Positions 47,908-57,431 are shown, numbered from the stretch's first letter. The stretch: DNA of 64,000 bases from Streptomyces formicae (GCF_022647665.1 NZ_CP071872.1:3348001-3412000), one strand, 5' to 3'. Notes: a model not told the origin generated them from the letters alone. Made by a program: numbers and translations.

Positions 47908-48750
47908 ATGGAGACGGATCAGACGCCGATGGGGCGGCGGTCACTGCTGCGCATCGCCCTCTGCACGGGAGCAGCAGCCGCCGTCGCACCCCTGTTCAGC
48001 ACCGGCCGCTCCGGCACTCCGAGCCGTCCGGCGGCCCCGCCGCCCGCGGCGGGCCCGCAGGCGCACACGGCTGGATTGCACAAGGCGTCGGCATATAGGC
48101 TCCAGCCCATGACGGCATCCGCGCCGTACCAGCTGACCCGGGGTGTGACCCCGGTCCGCGAGGAGCCCTTTCTCAGCATGCCCTCGCTGGGCCGCTCCAT
48201 GGTGCTGACCTTCGACGACGGGCCCGACCCTCTCTACACCCCGGACATCCTCAAGATCCTGCGCGGCCATGACGTGCGCGCCATGTTCTTCGTCTGCGGG
48301 CAGCGGGTGGCGGACCACGGGGACCTGCTGCGCCGGATCGCCGACGACGGCCATGTCGTGGGCAACCACTCCTGGTCGCATCCGCTGCTCCCGGATCTCG
48401 CACCGTCCCGCATCCGCGCCGAACTGGAGCGTACGAGCGAGCTCATCGAGAGGACGATCGGCACCCCGCCGCTGTGGCACCGGGCGCCGTACGGTGCGTG
48501 GAACCGGCGCACGTTCGAGATCGGCGCCGAGCTCGGCATGGAGCCGCTCGCCTGGACGATCGACACCCTCGACTGGCGCGAGCCCGGCACGAGCGCGATC
48601 GTCGGCCGGGTCGTGGACGAGGCCGAGCCCGGCGCCGTCGTCCTGTCGCACGACGCGGGCGGCGACCGCTCCCAGAGCGTCGCGGCGCTCCGTCAGTACC
48701 TTCCGAAGCTGCGGCGGTCCGGATACCGGCTCACCGTGCCCATGCGCTGA
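47908..48750 (+). CDS. Secreted polysaccharide deacetylase (NodB/CE4)
   Basis: About 280 residues. A twin-arginine-type signal (MGRRSLLRIALCTGAAAAV) precedes a CE4 domain with MVLTFDDGPDPLYTPDIL (motif 1), HVVGNHSWSHPLLPD (motif 2, metal His) and WHRAPYGAWNRRTF (motif 3). It removes acetyl groups from chitin-like or peptidoglycan sugars at the cell surface. ATG 47908 is used; a second at 47929, nearer the Arg pair, is possible. It stands after lysX, in the same direction. Confidence 0.92.
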   Translation: METDQTPMGRRSLLRIALCTGAAAAVAPLFSTGRSGTPSRPAAPPPAAGPQAHTAGLHKASAYRLQPMTASAPYQLTRGVTPVREEPFLSMPSLGRSMVLTFDDGPDPLYTPDILKILRGHDVRAMFFVCGQRVADHGDLLRRIADDGHVVGNHSWSHPLLPDLAPSRIRAELERTSELIERTIGTPPLWHRAPYGAWNRRTFEIGAELGMEPLAWTIDTLDWREPGTSAIVGRVVDEAEPGAVVLSHDAGGDRSQSVAALRQYLPKLRRSGYRLTVPMR

Positions 48751-48874
48751 GAGGCTCCTCCGACTGCGGTCGTCCACCGAGGGCCGTTGCGCCGGGGGCT
48801 GTTGCGCCGACGACCGTTGCGCCGAGGACTGTTCGGCGAGGGGCCGGCCCGTTGAGGAGCCGGCCCCCGACCGT

Positions 48875-49534
48875 TCACCGTGCCGAGATCATCCGGGCGA
48901 AGACGACGACGTTGCCGTCGTAGCCGGTCGCCCGCGAGTAGCCGCCGCCGCAGGTGATCACCCGCAGCTCGGGGCTGCCTGTGTCGCCGTACACGCGCGC
49001 GCCGGGGAAGTCGTTCTTGGCGAAGACCTCGATCGCGTACACCTCGAAGACGGCGGTCCTGCCGTCGAAGCGGCTCACCTCGACGTGCTGGCCCTTCTGC
49101 AGCGCACCGAGCCCGTAGAAGACGGCCGGACCTCCGGCGTTGTCGACGTGGCCGACGATCACCGCGGTGCCCTGCTGTCCCGGGGCGATGCCGTTCTGAT
49201 ACCAGCCGGCCAGATTGGGGTCCGCCGGGGCCGGGGCCTCGATCCAGCCGTTGGCGTCCAGACCGACGTCGATGATCGGCGCGTTCACGCGGAGGGCCGG
49301 GATGCCGATCTTGGACGCGGGGGCGTACGGCAGCGGCTCGACGCTCCCGGTCAGCGGCACCGGGTCCTGATAGGTGCGGCGGCTGTCCAGGCCGGCCGCG
49401 ACGGCGGGCTGCGGCGGCCCCATGCCCACGTCGACACCGTTCCGCACCAGCGCGAGGCCGGTGAGCATGACGAGAGCCAGTACGCCCCAGGGGGAGCGTC
49501 TCCTCGACTCCGAGCCGGTCCAGTCCTGGCCCAT
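48875..49534 (-). CDS. Class F sortase
   Basis: A 219-residue membrane-anchored transpeptidase. N-terminal helix WGVLALVMLTGLALV, then the sortase barrel with the catalytic His in TAVIVGHVDNAGGPAVF and the Cys in LRVITCGGGYSRATGYDGN. Class F enzymes of actinobacteria are poorly defined; they probably attach surface proteins. Two exported proteins nearby have C-terminal membrane segments with basic tails but no obvious LPxTG-like motif. Confidence 0.9.
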   Translation of the reverse strand: MGQDWTGSESRRRSPWGVLALVMLTGLALVRNGVDVGMGPPQPAVAAGLDSRRTYQDPVPLTGSVEPLPYAPASKIGIPALRVNAPIIDVGLDANGWIEAPAPADPNLAGWYQNGIAPGQQGTAVIVGHVDNAGGPAVFYGLGALQKGQHVEVSRFDGRTAVFEVYAIEVFAKNDFPGARVYGDTGSPELRVITCGGGYSRATGYDGNVVVFARMISAR

Positions 49535-49844
49535 GGTTCTCCCATCTCATCGCCTGCGGGAACGCTAAGCACAGAGGACGCGGACGGCGACCGGAGAGGG
49601 GCGAACGGGTGGTACGGCCACTTGGGGTGCCCCATCCGTGTACATGATCGGACAAAACCTTCTGACAGTCCGTGACCTGCGACTCCGTCAGATACGAGGT
49701 GCTCGCACCGGCGTGTCGGCTCACCGGGGTGGACCAGTCCCGGAATGCGGCGAATGTGCAAGCCGGTGAGTGTTCGTCATGGAGGGCGTTGTCGTCGAAT
49801 CTCCGGAGCACCGTTCCGGGGCGCCGTCCACTGGAGGTTCAACC

Positions 49845-50846
49845 ATGCGTGCTTCACGCGCTCTCGCGGTGACCTTCACCGCCTGCGCGGCCGTCGGGCT
49901 CTCCGCGCCCCTGACCGCCGCCGCTACCAGCAACGGGGACAACGATGGCCCGAGATTCATCAACCTGTCCCCGTCCGAGGTCCACCAGGGCGGGACCATG
50001 ACCATCCTGGTCGACGGCTGCAAGCGCGGGGGCACCGTGTCGTCCAACGCCTTCCCGACGGCCATTCTGTCGTCCCACGACGACCGCGGGTACCACGGCC
50101 CGCAGGCCAGCAGCCAGGGTGGCACGAAGAAGAAGAGCGACGACCCCGGCGCGGGGAACGCCGGCGAGGGCGACTTCGGCTGGGACGAGGAGGGGAGCGG
50201 GAACGACGGCGGCGGTGGGGACCAGGGCGGGAACAACAACGGGAACGGGAACGGCAACAACGGCCACGGCCAGGGCGTGTCCGGCAACAACAACGGGAAC
50301 GGCAACAACCAGGGCGGGAACAACAACGGCAACGGCAACAACAACGGCAACAACAACGGCAACAACAACGGGAACGGCAACAACAACGGGAACGGCAACA
50401 ACCAGGGCGGTAACAACAACGGGAACAACAACGGCCGGAACAACAACGGCAACAACGGCCGTGACCAGGGCCGGAACAACAACGGCAACAACAACGGCCG
50501 GGACAACGGCCGTGACAACAACGGCCGTGACAACAACGGCCGGAACAACAACAACGACCGCGGCCGTGGCGGTCACGGAGGCGAAGGCACATCCGTCGCC
50601 ACCGCCCGGATCTACGACCGCGCGGCGCCGGGCGTGTACAACCTCGCCGTCCGGTGCCACGACCACGGCCGCCTTGCCACTCGCGCGTTCTCCGTGCTGG
50701 TGGGCCGCGGCGCGCTGGGCGGGATCGGTGGCTCCATGGGCCCCTCCACCAACGAAATGGCCGTGGGCGGCGGGCTCGTCGCCGCAGCGGCACTCGGCGG
50801 CACCGTCTACGTCGTCCGCCGCCGCATGAGCAGCGGGAAGGCATGA
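49845..50846 (+). CDS. Exported surface protein with Asn/Gly-rich repeat domain
   Basis: A 333-residue protein. The signal peptide ends near TAAATS, a small Ig-like half-domain follows (INLSPSEVHQGGTMTILVDG), then some 130 residues of Asn-Gly repeats (NNNGNGNNNGNNNGNN). The fold then resumes (ARIYDRAAPGVYNLAVRC), and a C-terminal helix with Arg/Lys tail (LVAAAALGGTVYVVRRRMSS) ends it. The repeat block interrupts what in the neighbouring paralogue (50949-51506) is one compact domain. GGAGGTTCAACC precedes the ATG. It may be a sortase or envelope-anchored spacer protein. Confidence 0.8.
   Translation: MRASRALAVTFTACAAVGLSAPLTAAATSNGDNDGPRFINLSPSEVHQGGTMTILVDGCKRGGTVSSNAFPTAILSSHDDRGYHGPQASSQGGTKKKSDDPGAGNAGEGDFGWDEEGSGNDGGGGDQGGNNNGNGNGNNGHGQGVSGNNNGNGNNQGGNNNGNGNNNGNNNGNNNGNGNNNGNGNNQGGNNNGNNNGRNNNGNNGRDQGRNNNGNNNGRDNGRDNNGRDNNGRNNNNDRGRGGHGGEGTSVATARIYDRAAPGVYNLAVRCHDHGRLATRAFSVLVGRGALGGIGGSMGPSTNEMAVGGGLVAAAALGGTVYVVRRRMSSGKA
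50225..50560 (+). repeat. AAC/GGC minisatellite coding for Asn-Gly repeats
   Basis: Dense repeats of AACAACAACGGCAACGGC-like units, later mixed with CGTGACAACGGCC units. The A-rich codons in a high-GC genome make it conspicuous. Length variation between strains is likely. Confidence 0.85.
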
Positions 50847-50876
50847 CCGGCCGAACCTCCCGGTCCGCCCGAACCG

Positions 50877-50917
50877 CCCGTCGCCCCGAGTCCTGGACCA
50901 GGACTCGGGGCGACGGG
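50877..50917. terminator. Strong bidirectional terminator
   Basis: A nearly perfect 20-bp inverted repeat (CCCGTCGCCCCGAGTCCTGG and its complement) with a tiny loop, between two convergent surface-protein genes. Confidence 0.85.
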
Positions 50918-50948
50918 CTTTGCGGGGGTGCGGCTGTGGGCGGCGCGC

Positions 50949-51506
50949 TCAGTGCAGACGGTTTCCCATGTGGCGGCGCACCACGAAGTAGATGCCGCCG
51001 GCCGCGATGATCACGAGGCCCGCGCCGGTGGCGATCTTGCCGGCGTTCAAGGATTCGATGCTGCCGCCGATCCCGCCTCTGACCCCCTTGGGGGAGGCGG
51101 TGGACGTGGTGGACGTCGAGCGGGTGGTCGCGGGGGCCGAGCCGCCCGCGATCCTGAGGTCGGTGGTGCCGGACTGGCTGCCGCAGGTGAAGGTCACGGA
51201 GTACACGGCGCCCCGGCGGGCGTCCCGGTCGACCGTGGCCGCGCCGGTCTGGCCGGGCGGGATCGTGACGGTGTCGAAGACGCCGGAAGAGGCCGCGGCC
51301 GAGGTCGGGCAGCCGGTCACGGTCAGGGTGACCCGTCCGCCGGGGACGACGGTCGAGGGCGTGACGGCGAACGAGAACGGCTGCTTGCGCGCGGCGCCGG
51401 CGGCGCCGCCCGCGCTGTCGGCGTCAGCGGCCGACGCGGTGGGTGTGGTCAGGGCGAGGGCGGCCGCTCCGAGCAGAGCGGCGGACGCGATCGGTATCGC
51501 GCGCAT
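50949..51506 (-). CDS. Exported surface protein, compact paralogue
   Basis: A 185-residue protein. The signal peptide ends near TASAAD. A small domain follows with FSFAVTPSTVVPGGRVTLTV and conserved Cys residues (TGCPTS, VTFTCGSQSG), a Thr/Ser stalk (TTRSTSTTSTASP) and a C-terminal helix plus RRHMGNRLH. It has the same plan as the Asn/Gly-rich protein on the other side of the terminator, without the repeat insert. GGAGG is 7 bases before the ATG. Confidence 0.8.
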   Translation of the reverse strand: MRAIPIASAALLGAAALALTTPTASAADADSAGGAAGAARKQPFSFAVTPSTVVPGGRVTLTVTGCPTSAAASSGVFDTVTIPPGQTGAATVDRDARRGAVYSVTFTCGSQSGTTDLRIAGGSAPATTRSTSTTSTASPKGVRGGIGGSIESLNAGKIATGAGLVIIAAGGIYFVVRRHMGNRLH

Positions 51507-51698
51507 GGGCAATCCTCCGGGTCCCCGAGGAGCAGCTGCGGAACGGGTTTCCACAAAGGCAGGGAATGCACCTCGATACCCGGAACGCTAGGAGCGCCCT
51601 AACACACCCGCGATCGCTGACGGTCGAATGGGGGAACGGTGTCACCCGGGTGGCGGACAGCGCCGTGTCCGCGGCGTACGCCACCCGGGTCCCGGACG

Positions 51699-52463
51699 TC
51701 AGGAACGGAGCTGCGGGAAGAGAGCCGTGAACGGCTCGGCCGTGGCCGAAATTCCCCGGCCGAAAGGTGCGTCGAAATCCCAGATCAGAAAGAGCAGAAA
51801 GGCGATCAAGGCGCTGAACAGCCCCGCGAGGAGCAGTTCCCGCCAGGTCCGTCGAATCTGTAGCGTAAAGATCAGGCCAACGGTTACCACGGCGCCCGTG
51901 ATCAGACCGAACCACACCACCCCCGGCATCGTCGCCTCGATGCCCTGGCCCCGGGTGCCCCTGGCATCGTCCGCGGCGGCGACCTGGTCGACGAGCGGCT
52001 GGTACGCCTGCCCCTCGTGGTCGGTCCTCGGGACATAGTCCGTCACATCCCGCCGCACCCGGTCGAGGAGGCGGGTGCCCTGCTCGGTGAGCGTGTCGTG
52101 CTCGGCCATGTGGCGCCACTCCTCGGTGACGACGTGCGAGACGTAGGCGTCGACGTCGCGCCGGATCCGGGAGCGGACATCGGCGGGGTAGACCTCGGCG
52201 CGGGCGTACACCTCGTGCAGCGCCTGTGCCTCCTGGCGCACCGAGTCCTGGGCGGCGCCGCGCGCCTCCCAGACCCCGGCGATGGCGAGGCCGAGCACGA
52301 TCGCGTACACCACGCCGATCATCATCGTCATGTACTCGATGACGCTGGGCGTCTCCGACGGATCGTCGTCCTCGCCGATCCGCCGGTGGTTGATGACCGT
52401 GATGGTCAGGACGACCACGCACGCGGCGGCCATCGCGATCGTCAGGACGACCCATTCCGACAC
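51699..52463 (-). CDS. DUF4239-family membrane protein
   Basis: A 254-residue protein with two N-terminal helices (WVVLTIAMAAACVVVLTITV and MMIGVVYAIVLGLAIAGVWE), a soluble helical middle (RSRIRRDVDAYVSHVVTEEW) and two C-terminal helices. The pattern matches DUF4239 (bestrophin-like). GTG start at 52463 with GGAGG 5-6 bases upstream. Function unknown. The next gene upstream ends 22 bp away in the same direction, so they may be co-transcribed. Confidence 0.85.
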   Translation of the reverse strand: MSEWVVLTIAMAAACVVVLTITVINHRRIGEDDDPSETPSVIEYMTMMIGVVYAIVLGLAIAGVWEARGAAQDSVRQEAQALHEVYARAEVYPADVRSRIRRDVDAYVSHVVTEEWRHMAEHDTLTEQGTRLLDRVRRDVTDYVPRTDHEGQAYQPLVDQVAAADDARGTRGQGIEATMPGVVWFGLITGAVVTVGLIFTLQIRRTWRELLLAGLFSALIAFLLFLIWDFDAPFGRGISATAEPFTALFPQLRS

Positions 52464-52485
52464 AGATACCTCCGAACGACAGGCC

Positions 52486-53010
52486 CTAACGGGAGCGGGG
52501 ACGCAGGAAGGCCGCGGCGAGCACCGCGGGCGCGGTGACGAGGAGCGTGAGCGAGACCAGGGAGGGCCCGCCGCGGGGTTCCTCGCGCTGGGGTCTGCGG
52601 TAGGAGGGGAGAGCGACAGGGCTCGGCGGGGCGAGCTCGGGGCGGACCGCCGGGGCGGGGGCCGGTGGTGACGGGGGCGCCGGAGGCGGGGCCGGGGGCG
52701 GGAGTGGAGGCGGCGGGACAGGCTCGGCTCGCCGCAGAGGGGGAGACGGGGGAGGCGGTGGCGGTGGCGGTGGCTCCGGGGGCGGCGGCGGGGCGGGCCG
52801 CGGCGGATGGGGAGGCTCGGGAGCGGGCGACGGCCCCGCCGTGCAGGAGCCGGTGCCCGCGACCGCGACGGCGGAGAGCGAGCCGTCGTCCCCGATCGAG
52901 GCGTAGGAGCAGTTGTCGGCCGCGGCGGGCACCGGGGCCGCCAGCAGCCAGGCGAGTGCGGCGGCCGACAACAGCCGCCCGACGAGCGATCCGTACACGC
53001 CGGTGAGCAT
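52486..53010 (-). CDS. Exported proline-rich protein with C-terminal membrane helix
   Basis: About 174 residues. A signal peptide (LLSAAALAWLLAAPVPAAA) is followed by a short segment with two Cys (DNCSYASIGD, GTGSCTAGPS). About 80 residues then consist mostly of Pro, and a final helix (LVSLTLLVTAPAVLAAAFL) with RPRSR ends it. The layout suggests a wall-spanning anchored protein. The start codon is chosen at the signal peptide and has no strong ribosome site. Confidence 0.6.
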   Translation of the reverse strand: MLTGVYGSLVGRLLSAAALAWLLAAPVPAAADNCSYASIGDDGSLSAVAVAGTGSCTAGPSPAPEPPHPPRPAPPPPPEPPPPPPPPPSPPLRRAEPVPPPPLPPPAPPPAPPSPPAPAPAVRPELAPPSPVALPSYRRPQREEPRGGPSLVSLTLLVTAPAVLAAAFLRPRSR

Positions 53011-53207
53011 GATCCGCAGCCGCGCCGGACACGCCAGGACGGGCGGAGATTCGCCTGATGGAGCGGTTGTCGGGCGATCGGGTTTGCGGCCCCGGAAGAT
53101 TTTTCCCGCTTCCGTTGAACAGACCACGCCCCCGCGCCCGTACCTAGGGCCATGAACGGCGCACCCAGGCGTCACAACAGCATCGGGCATCACGGGAGTT
53201 GACTGAA

Positions 53208-54164
53208 ATGAAGACCTGGCGGAACGCTTCGCTCGCGGTGACTGCGACGGCCGTACTCGCGCTGACGACGGCGTGCGGTCAGGAACAGGGCACGGCAACA
53301 CCCAATGGCCAGGCGGTCGGCGCGGCCAACCCCGCGCAGCAGCCGGCCGCCGACGGCTACGGCTCCGACTACGGCTCCGGCGGCGACGCCGCAGCCGCCC
53401 CCAAGGCCGCGGGCCAGCTCGCCGTCGTGGACAGCAAGAAGCTCGGCAAGGTCCTCACCGACAGCGAGGGCTTCACCCTCTACCGCTTCGACAAGGACAC
53501 CGCCAGCCCGGCGAAGTCGAATTGCGAAGGCGAGTGCGCGAAGGTGTGGCCCGTCGTGGCCGCCGGTGACGTCACCGCCGCCCCGGGCACCGACGAGTCG
53601 CTGATCGGTGAGGTCACCCGCACCGACGGCACCAAGCAGCTCACCATCGACGGCTGGCCGATGTACCGGTACGCCAAGGACACCAAGCCCGGCGACATCA
53701 ACGGCCAGGGCGTGGGCGGCACCTGGTTCGCCTCCGCCCCCGACGGCAAGAAGGCCGCCCCCGGCGGCGCGGACAGCGGCGACAGCGGAGACGTGGACCT
53801 CGCGGGGCTGTCGGTGCGCAACGACCCCAAGCTCGGCGAGATCGTCGTCGACAAGAACGGCATGACGGTCTACCGCTTCATGAAGGACTCGGCCTGGCCG
53901 ATGAAGACGGCCTGCACCGGGGCCTGCCTGGAGAAGTGGCCGGTCGTCGAGCCGGTGGACAAGAACGACACCGAGGGCGTCCTCAAGAAGGGCTTCGTCA
54001 CCTTCGACCGCCCCGACGGCATCAAGCAGCAGACCATCGACTGCTGGCCGATCTACACCTTCGCCGGCGACGAGAAGGCGGGCGACACCAACGGCCAGGG
54101 TGTGGGCGGCACCTGGTTCGCCGTCTCGCCCGAGGGCAAGCCGGTCGGGGCGCCCAAAAAGTAG
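53208..54164 (+). CDS. Secreted lipoprotein with COG4315 repeats (SCO0930-like)
   Basis: A 318-residue lipoprotein. The lipobox is LALTTACGQ. Two pairs of the 'secreted repeat' follow: GFTLYRFDKDT with NCEGECAKVWPVV, and MTVYRFMKDSAW with CTGACLEKWPVV. Between them are WPMYRYAKDTKPGDINGQGV and its later partner WPIYTFAGDEKAGDTNGQGV. The conserved Cys pairs and aromatic residues suggest a redox or metal role, but the family is uncharacterised. GGGAG is 9 bases before the ATG. A strong hairpin follows the gene. Confidence 0.9.
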   Translation: MKTWRNASLAVTATAVLALTTACGQEQGTATPNGQAVGAANPAQQPAADGYGSDYGSGGDAAAAPKAAGQLAVVDSKKLGKVLTDSEGFTLYRFDKDTASPAKSNCEGECAKVWPVVAAGDVTAAPGTDESLIGEVTRTDGTKQLTIDGWPMYRYAKDTKPGDINGQGVGGTWFASAPDGKKAAPGGADSGDSGDVDLAGLSVRNDPKLGEIVVDKNGMTVYRFMKDSAWPMKTACTGACLEKWPVVEPVDKNDTEGVLKKGFVTFDRPDGIKQQTIDCWPIYTFAGDEKAGDTNGQGVGGTWFAVSPEGKPVGAPKK

Positions 54165-54186
54165 TCCCCACGCAGCGCTCCGGCCC

Positions 54187-54225
54187 CGGCCCGCCGTCCA
54201 CGTTCCCCGCGTGGACGGCGGGCCG
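54187..54225. terminator. Terminator after the lipoprotein gene
   Basis: Arms CGGCCCGCCGTCCACG / CGTGGACGGCGGGCCG, 16 bp perfect, with a 7-base loop, 22 bp after the stop. Confidence 0.85.
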
Positions 54226-54372
54226 TCCGCACGTGCCGGAGGCAGATGTGACCAAGAACGGATCGGCAATTTCCGTTTCTGCTCGCTCTCTTGGCGGGCG
54301 ATCAGTAGCCTCGGCTCGAACACCGGCCGCGAGTATGGCCGTACGTCCCGTGGCGACTTGTTGGAGAAATCA

Positions 54373-55185
54373 ATGGAGCGTCCCGCCTGGGCCCCGCCGG
54401 GCATCGACATATCGGTGCCGAGCGTGTCCCGCATTTACGACTACTACCTGGGCGGCTCGCACAATTTCGAGGTCGACAGGGAAGCCGCGCGCAAGGCCAT
54501 GGAGTTCGTGCCGGGACTCCCCAAGATCATGCAGGCGAACCGGGCGGTCATGCGCCGGGTGGTGCGCTACGCGGTGAGCGAGGGCGTCACCCAGTTCCTC
54601 GACATCGGCTCCGGCATCCCGACCTTCGGCAATGTCCACGAAGTCGCCCAGGAGGCCAGCCCGGGGGCCCGGGTCGTGTATGTCGACCACGACCCGGTCG
54701 CCGTCGCGCACAGCCAGGCGGTCCTGGAGGGGAACGAGAACGCCGGGATCGCCGGCGCCGATCTGCGCAAGCCGCACGAGATCCTGGGCAGCCCCGAGGT
54801 GGCCAGGCTGCTCGACCTGGAGCGCCCCGTCGCCCTGCTCCTCGTCTCCGTCCTGCACTTCATCGAGGACGCCGACGACCCGCAGAGCGCCGTCGCCGAA
54901 CTCGCCGCAGCCCTCGCACCCGGCAGCCTCATCCTCGTCACCCACGCCGCGTACGACGGCATCCCCGTACCCAAGGAGCAGGTCGGCGGCGTGGTCGGCG
55001 TCTACAGCGACATCAGCAACCCGCTCGTGATGCGCACCCGCGAGGAGATCGCCCGCTTCTTCGACGGGTTCGAACTGGTCGAGCCGGGGCTGGTGTCGAT
55101 GGGGAACTGGCGCCCCGACACCCCTGCCGTGCAGGAGGATCCCTACGCCTTCTCCGGCTTCGCCGGGGTGGGGCGCAAGGCGTGA
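54373..55185 (+). CDS. SAM-dependent methyltransferase, DUF574 (Methyltransf_19) family
   Basis: A 270-residue protein. DISVPSVSRIYDYYLGGSHN is the family's N-terminal signature. SAM binding is at FLDIGSGIPTFGNVHEVAQE and VVYVDHDPVAVAHSQ. This Streptomyces-expanded family has no assigned substrates. TTGGAGAAATCA precedes the ATG. Its stop overlaps the start of the c-di-GMP gene (GTGA), so the two are translationally coupled. Confidence 0.9.
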   Translation: MERPAWAPPGIDISVPSVSRIYDYYLGGSHNFEVDREAARKAMEFVPGLPKIMQANRAVMRRVVRYAVSEGVTQFLDIGSGIPTFGNVHEVAQEASPGARVVYVDHDPVAVAHSQAVLEGNENAGIAGADLRKPHEILGSPEVARLLDLERPVALLLVSVLHFIEDADDPQSAVAELAAALAPGSLILVTHAAYDGIPVPKEQVGGVVGVYSDISNPLVMRTREEIARFFDGFELVEPGLVSMGNWRPDTPAVQEDPYAFSGFAGVGRKA

Positions 55186-57353
55186 AGGTGCCGTCGCAGG
55201 CAGCGGCGTCCGTGGCGGACCCGGACGGCCCAGAGGACAGACTCCGCCGGTTCGCGACCATCTGGGGCCGGGCGATCTTCCCGGTCACGGCCACCTCGCT
55301 GACCAGATCCGAGTTCGAGAGGCATCTGCTGCCGCTGGCCCGTCGGTTGAGCGACGCGCTGGGCAGACGCCCCTTCGACACCGCCGCCGCCCACGGGGTC
55401 GGCGCCGCCCTCGTCCACGCCCACTGCACCGACCCGGACGCGCTCAGCCGCACGCTCGGCGTCGTGGACGCGTATCTCGTCCTCTACTGCGGTGACGAGC
55501 AGGAGAAGGCCGAGGACAGCCGGGCCCGCTGCGCCCGGCTCCAGCACGCGCTCGCGGCCGGCTACGCCCAGGCGCTGCGGGAGCGGACGCTCAGCGAGCA
55601 GGAGGCCATCGCCCGGTCGGCGCTCGCGGCGCGCAGCGACGCCATGGAGGCGCTGCACGCGACCGAGACGCGCTTCCGCGCCGTGTTCGAGGGCGCGGCG
55701 GTCGGCATCGGCATCGCCGACCTCGAAGGCAATGTGCTGGAGGTCAACGACACCCTTACGCAGATGTTCGGGGGCCTGGAGCACCACGTCCGCGGCCGCA
55801 AGGTCCACGAGTGGGCCCACCCCGAGGACCGGCCGCAGGTGTGGGACCTCTACGAGGAGCTCGTACGCGGCGAACGCGAGCACTTCCGGGCCGAGAAGCC
55901 CTTCTACCGCAACGACGGCACCGTGCTCTGGACCAACCTCACGGTCTCGCTGCTGCGCGACGCCGAAGGCAGACCGCAGTACCAGCTGGCGCTCATGGAG
56001 GACACCACCGAGCGCCGCCTCCTCAACCTGCGGCTGCGGTACGAGGCCACGCACGACGCGCTCACCGGACTGCCCAACCGCACGCTGTTCTTCGAACGGC
56101 TGGAGAAGGCACTGGCCGCCGGCGAAGGGACGCGCTTCGGGCTCTGCTACCTCGACCTCGACGGCTTCAAGGCCATCAACGACAGCCTCGGCCACTCGGC
56201 CGGCGACCGGCTGCTCGTGGAGATCGCGGACCGGCTCCAGAGCTGCGCCACCGCGCCCGGCGAGATGGTCGCCCGGCTGGGCGGCGACGAGTTCGTGGCG
56301 CTGACCACCGGTGCGGACAGCGAGCGCGAGGTCCGCGACCTCGCCGCCCGGGTCCTCGCGATGCTGAACTCGCCCGTCACGCTCGACGGCCGGGAGATCA
56401 GCGTGCGCGGCAGCATCGGGATCGTCGAAGGGCGCGCCGGGGAGCGGACCTCCGCGGAGGTGCTGCGCAGTGCCGACATCACCATGTACCGGGCCAAGGC
56501 GGCGGGCGGCAACCGCTTCGAGTTCGCCGACGCCGAGGCGGACGCCCGCGCGATCACCCGGCACGGACTGACCACGGCGCTGCCGGCGGCGCTGGAGCGC
56601 GGCGAGTTCTTCATCGAGTACCAGCCGCTGGTGCACCTCGGCGACGGCAGCGTGTACGGGGCGGAGGCGCTGGTGCGCTGGTGCCATCCCCAGCACGGTG
56701 TCCTCGGCCCCGACCGGTTCATCCCGCTCGCCGAACACACCGGCCTGATCGTGCCGCTGGGCCGCTGGGTGCTCCAGGAGGCGGTGAGCCAGGCCCGGTT
56801 CTGGCACCAGCAGACCCCGCTCGGCGGCGACGGCCGGCCGCTGCGGATCAACGTGAACCTGTCACCGACCCAGCTGCACCACCCCGGGCTCGTCGCCGAC
56901 ACGGTGGCCGTGCTGGAGCGCTCGGGCCTGGAGCCGGCGGCACTGTGCCTGGAGGTGACCGAGTCCGCGCTGATCGGCGCGGACGAGGACCTGCTGAAGC
57001 CGCTGCGGCAACTGGCCGAGATGGGCGTCGACATCGCGCTCGACGACTTCGGCACGGGCTACTCGAACCTGGCGAACCTGCGGCGGCTGCCGGTGAGCGT
57101 GCTGAAGCTGGACCGCTCCTTCACCCAGGGCATGCAGCGGCATCCTGCGGACCCGGTGGACCTGAAGATCGTCGAGGGGATCGTCTCGCTGGCCCACAGC
57201 CTGGAACTGGCGGTCACGGTGGAGGGCGTGGAGACGGGGGCGCAGGCGGAGCAGCTGCGGGACCTGGGCTGCGACACGGCTCAGGGCTGGTACTACGCCC
57301 GCCCGGGCCCCCCGGACCGTCTCCACACCCTGTCCCTGGCGGACGCGGTCTAG
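55182..57353 (+). CDS. rmdA: PAS-GGDEF-EAL c-di-GMP turnover protein (RmdA-like)
   Basis: A 723-residue cytoplasmic protein. An N-terminal alpha-helical region leads to PAS at about 165-280 (FRAVFEGAAVGIGIADLEGN). GGDEF at about 285-455 has the intact active-site motif RLGGDEFVAL. EAL at about 470-715 has GAEALVRW, NLSPTQLHHPGL and the metal-binding DDFGTGYSNLANL. Architecture and neighbours match RmdA (SCO0928) of S. coelicolor, a phosphodiesterase affecting development; this is by memory. The GTG start overlaps the methyltransferase stop. Both catalytic motifs look functional. Confidence 0.88.
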   Translation: MKVPSQAAASVADPDGPEDRLRRFATIWGRAIFPVTATSLTRSEFERHLLPLARRLSDALGRRPFDTAAAHGVGAALVHAHCTDPDALSRTLGVVDAYLVLYCGDEQEKAEDSRARCARLQHALAAGYAQALRERTLSEQEAIARSALAARSDAMEALHATETRFRAVFEGAAVGIGIADLEGNVLEVNDTLTQMFGGLEHHVRGRKVHEWAHPEDRPQVWDLYEELVRGEREHFRAEKPFYRNDGTVLWTNLTVSLLRDAEGRPQYQLALMEDTTERRLLNLRLRYEATHDALTGLPNRTLFFERLEKALAAGEGTRFGLCYLDLDGFKAINDSLGHSAGDRLLVEIADRLQSCATAPGEMVARLGGDEFVALTTGADSEREVRDLAARVLAMLNSPVTLDGREISVRGSIGIVEGRAGERTSAEVLRSADITMYRAKAAGGNRFEFADAEADARAITRHGLTTALPAALERGEFFIEYQPLVHLGDGSVYGAEALVRWCHPQHGVLGPDRFIPLAEHTGLIVPLGRWVLQEAVSQARFWHQQTPLGGDGRPLRINVNLSPTQLHHPGLVADTVAVLERSGLEPAALCLEVTESALIGADEDLLKPLRQLAEMGVDIALDDFGTGYSNLANLRRLPVSVLKLDRSFTQGMQRHPADPVDLKIVEGIVSLAHSLELAVTVEGVETGAQAEQLRDLGCDTAQGWYYARPGPPDRLHTLSLADAV

Positions 57354-57431
57354 GCTGTTTCCGGTGGATCGTGCTGGGCCGGTCCACCGGATACGTCCCG
57401 GGAGCTGTCGGCACGGCTTTCCCGCGCCCGG

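Noticed and set aside
44973..47909. A 978-codon minus-strand open frame
   Set aside because: Antisense shadow of lysX caused by high GC; the composition is low-complexity Gly/Ala/Val/Arg and no motif is seen.
50225..50560. CRISPR-like repeat array
   Set aside because: The repeats are short, in frame and protein-coding (Asn/Gly), without unique spacers.
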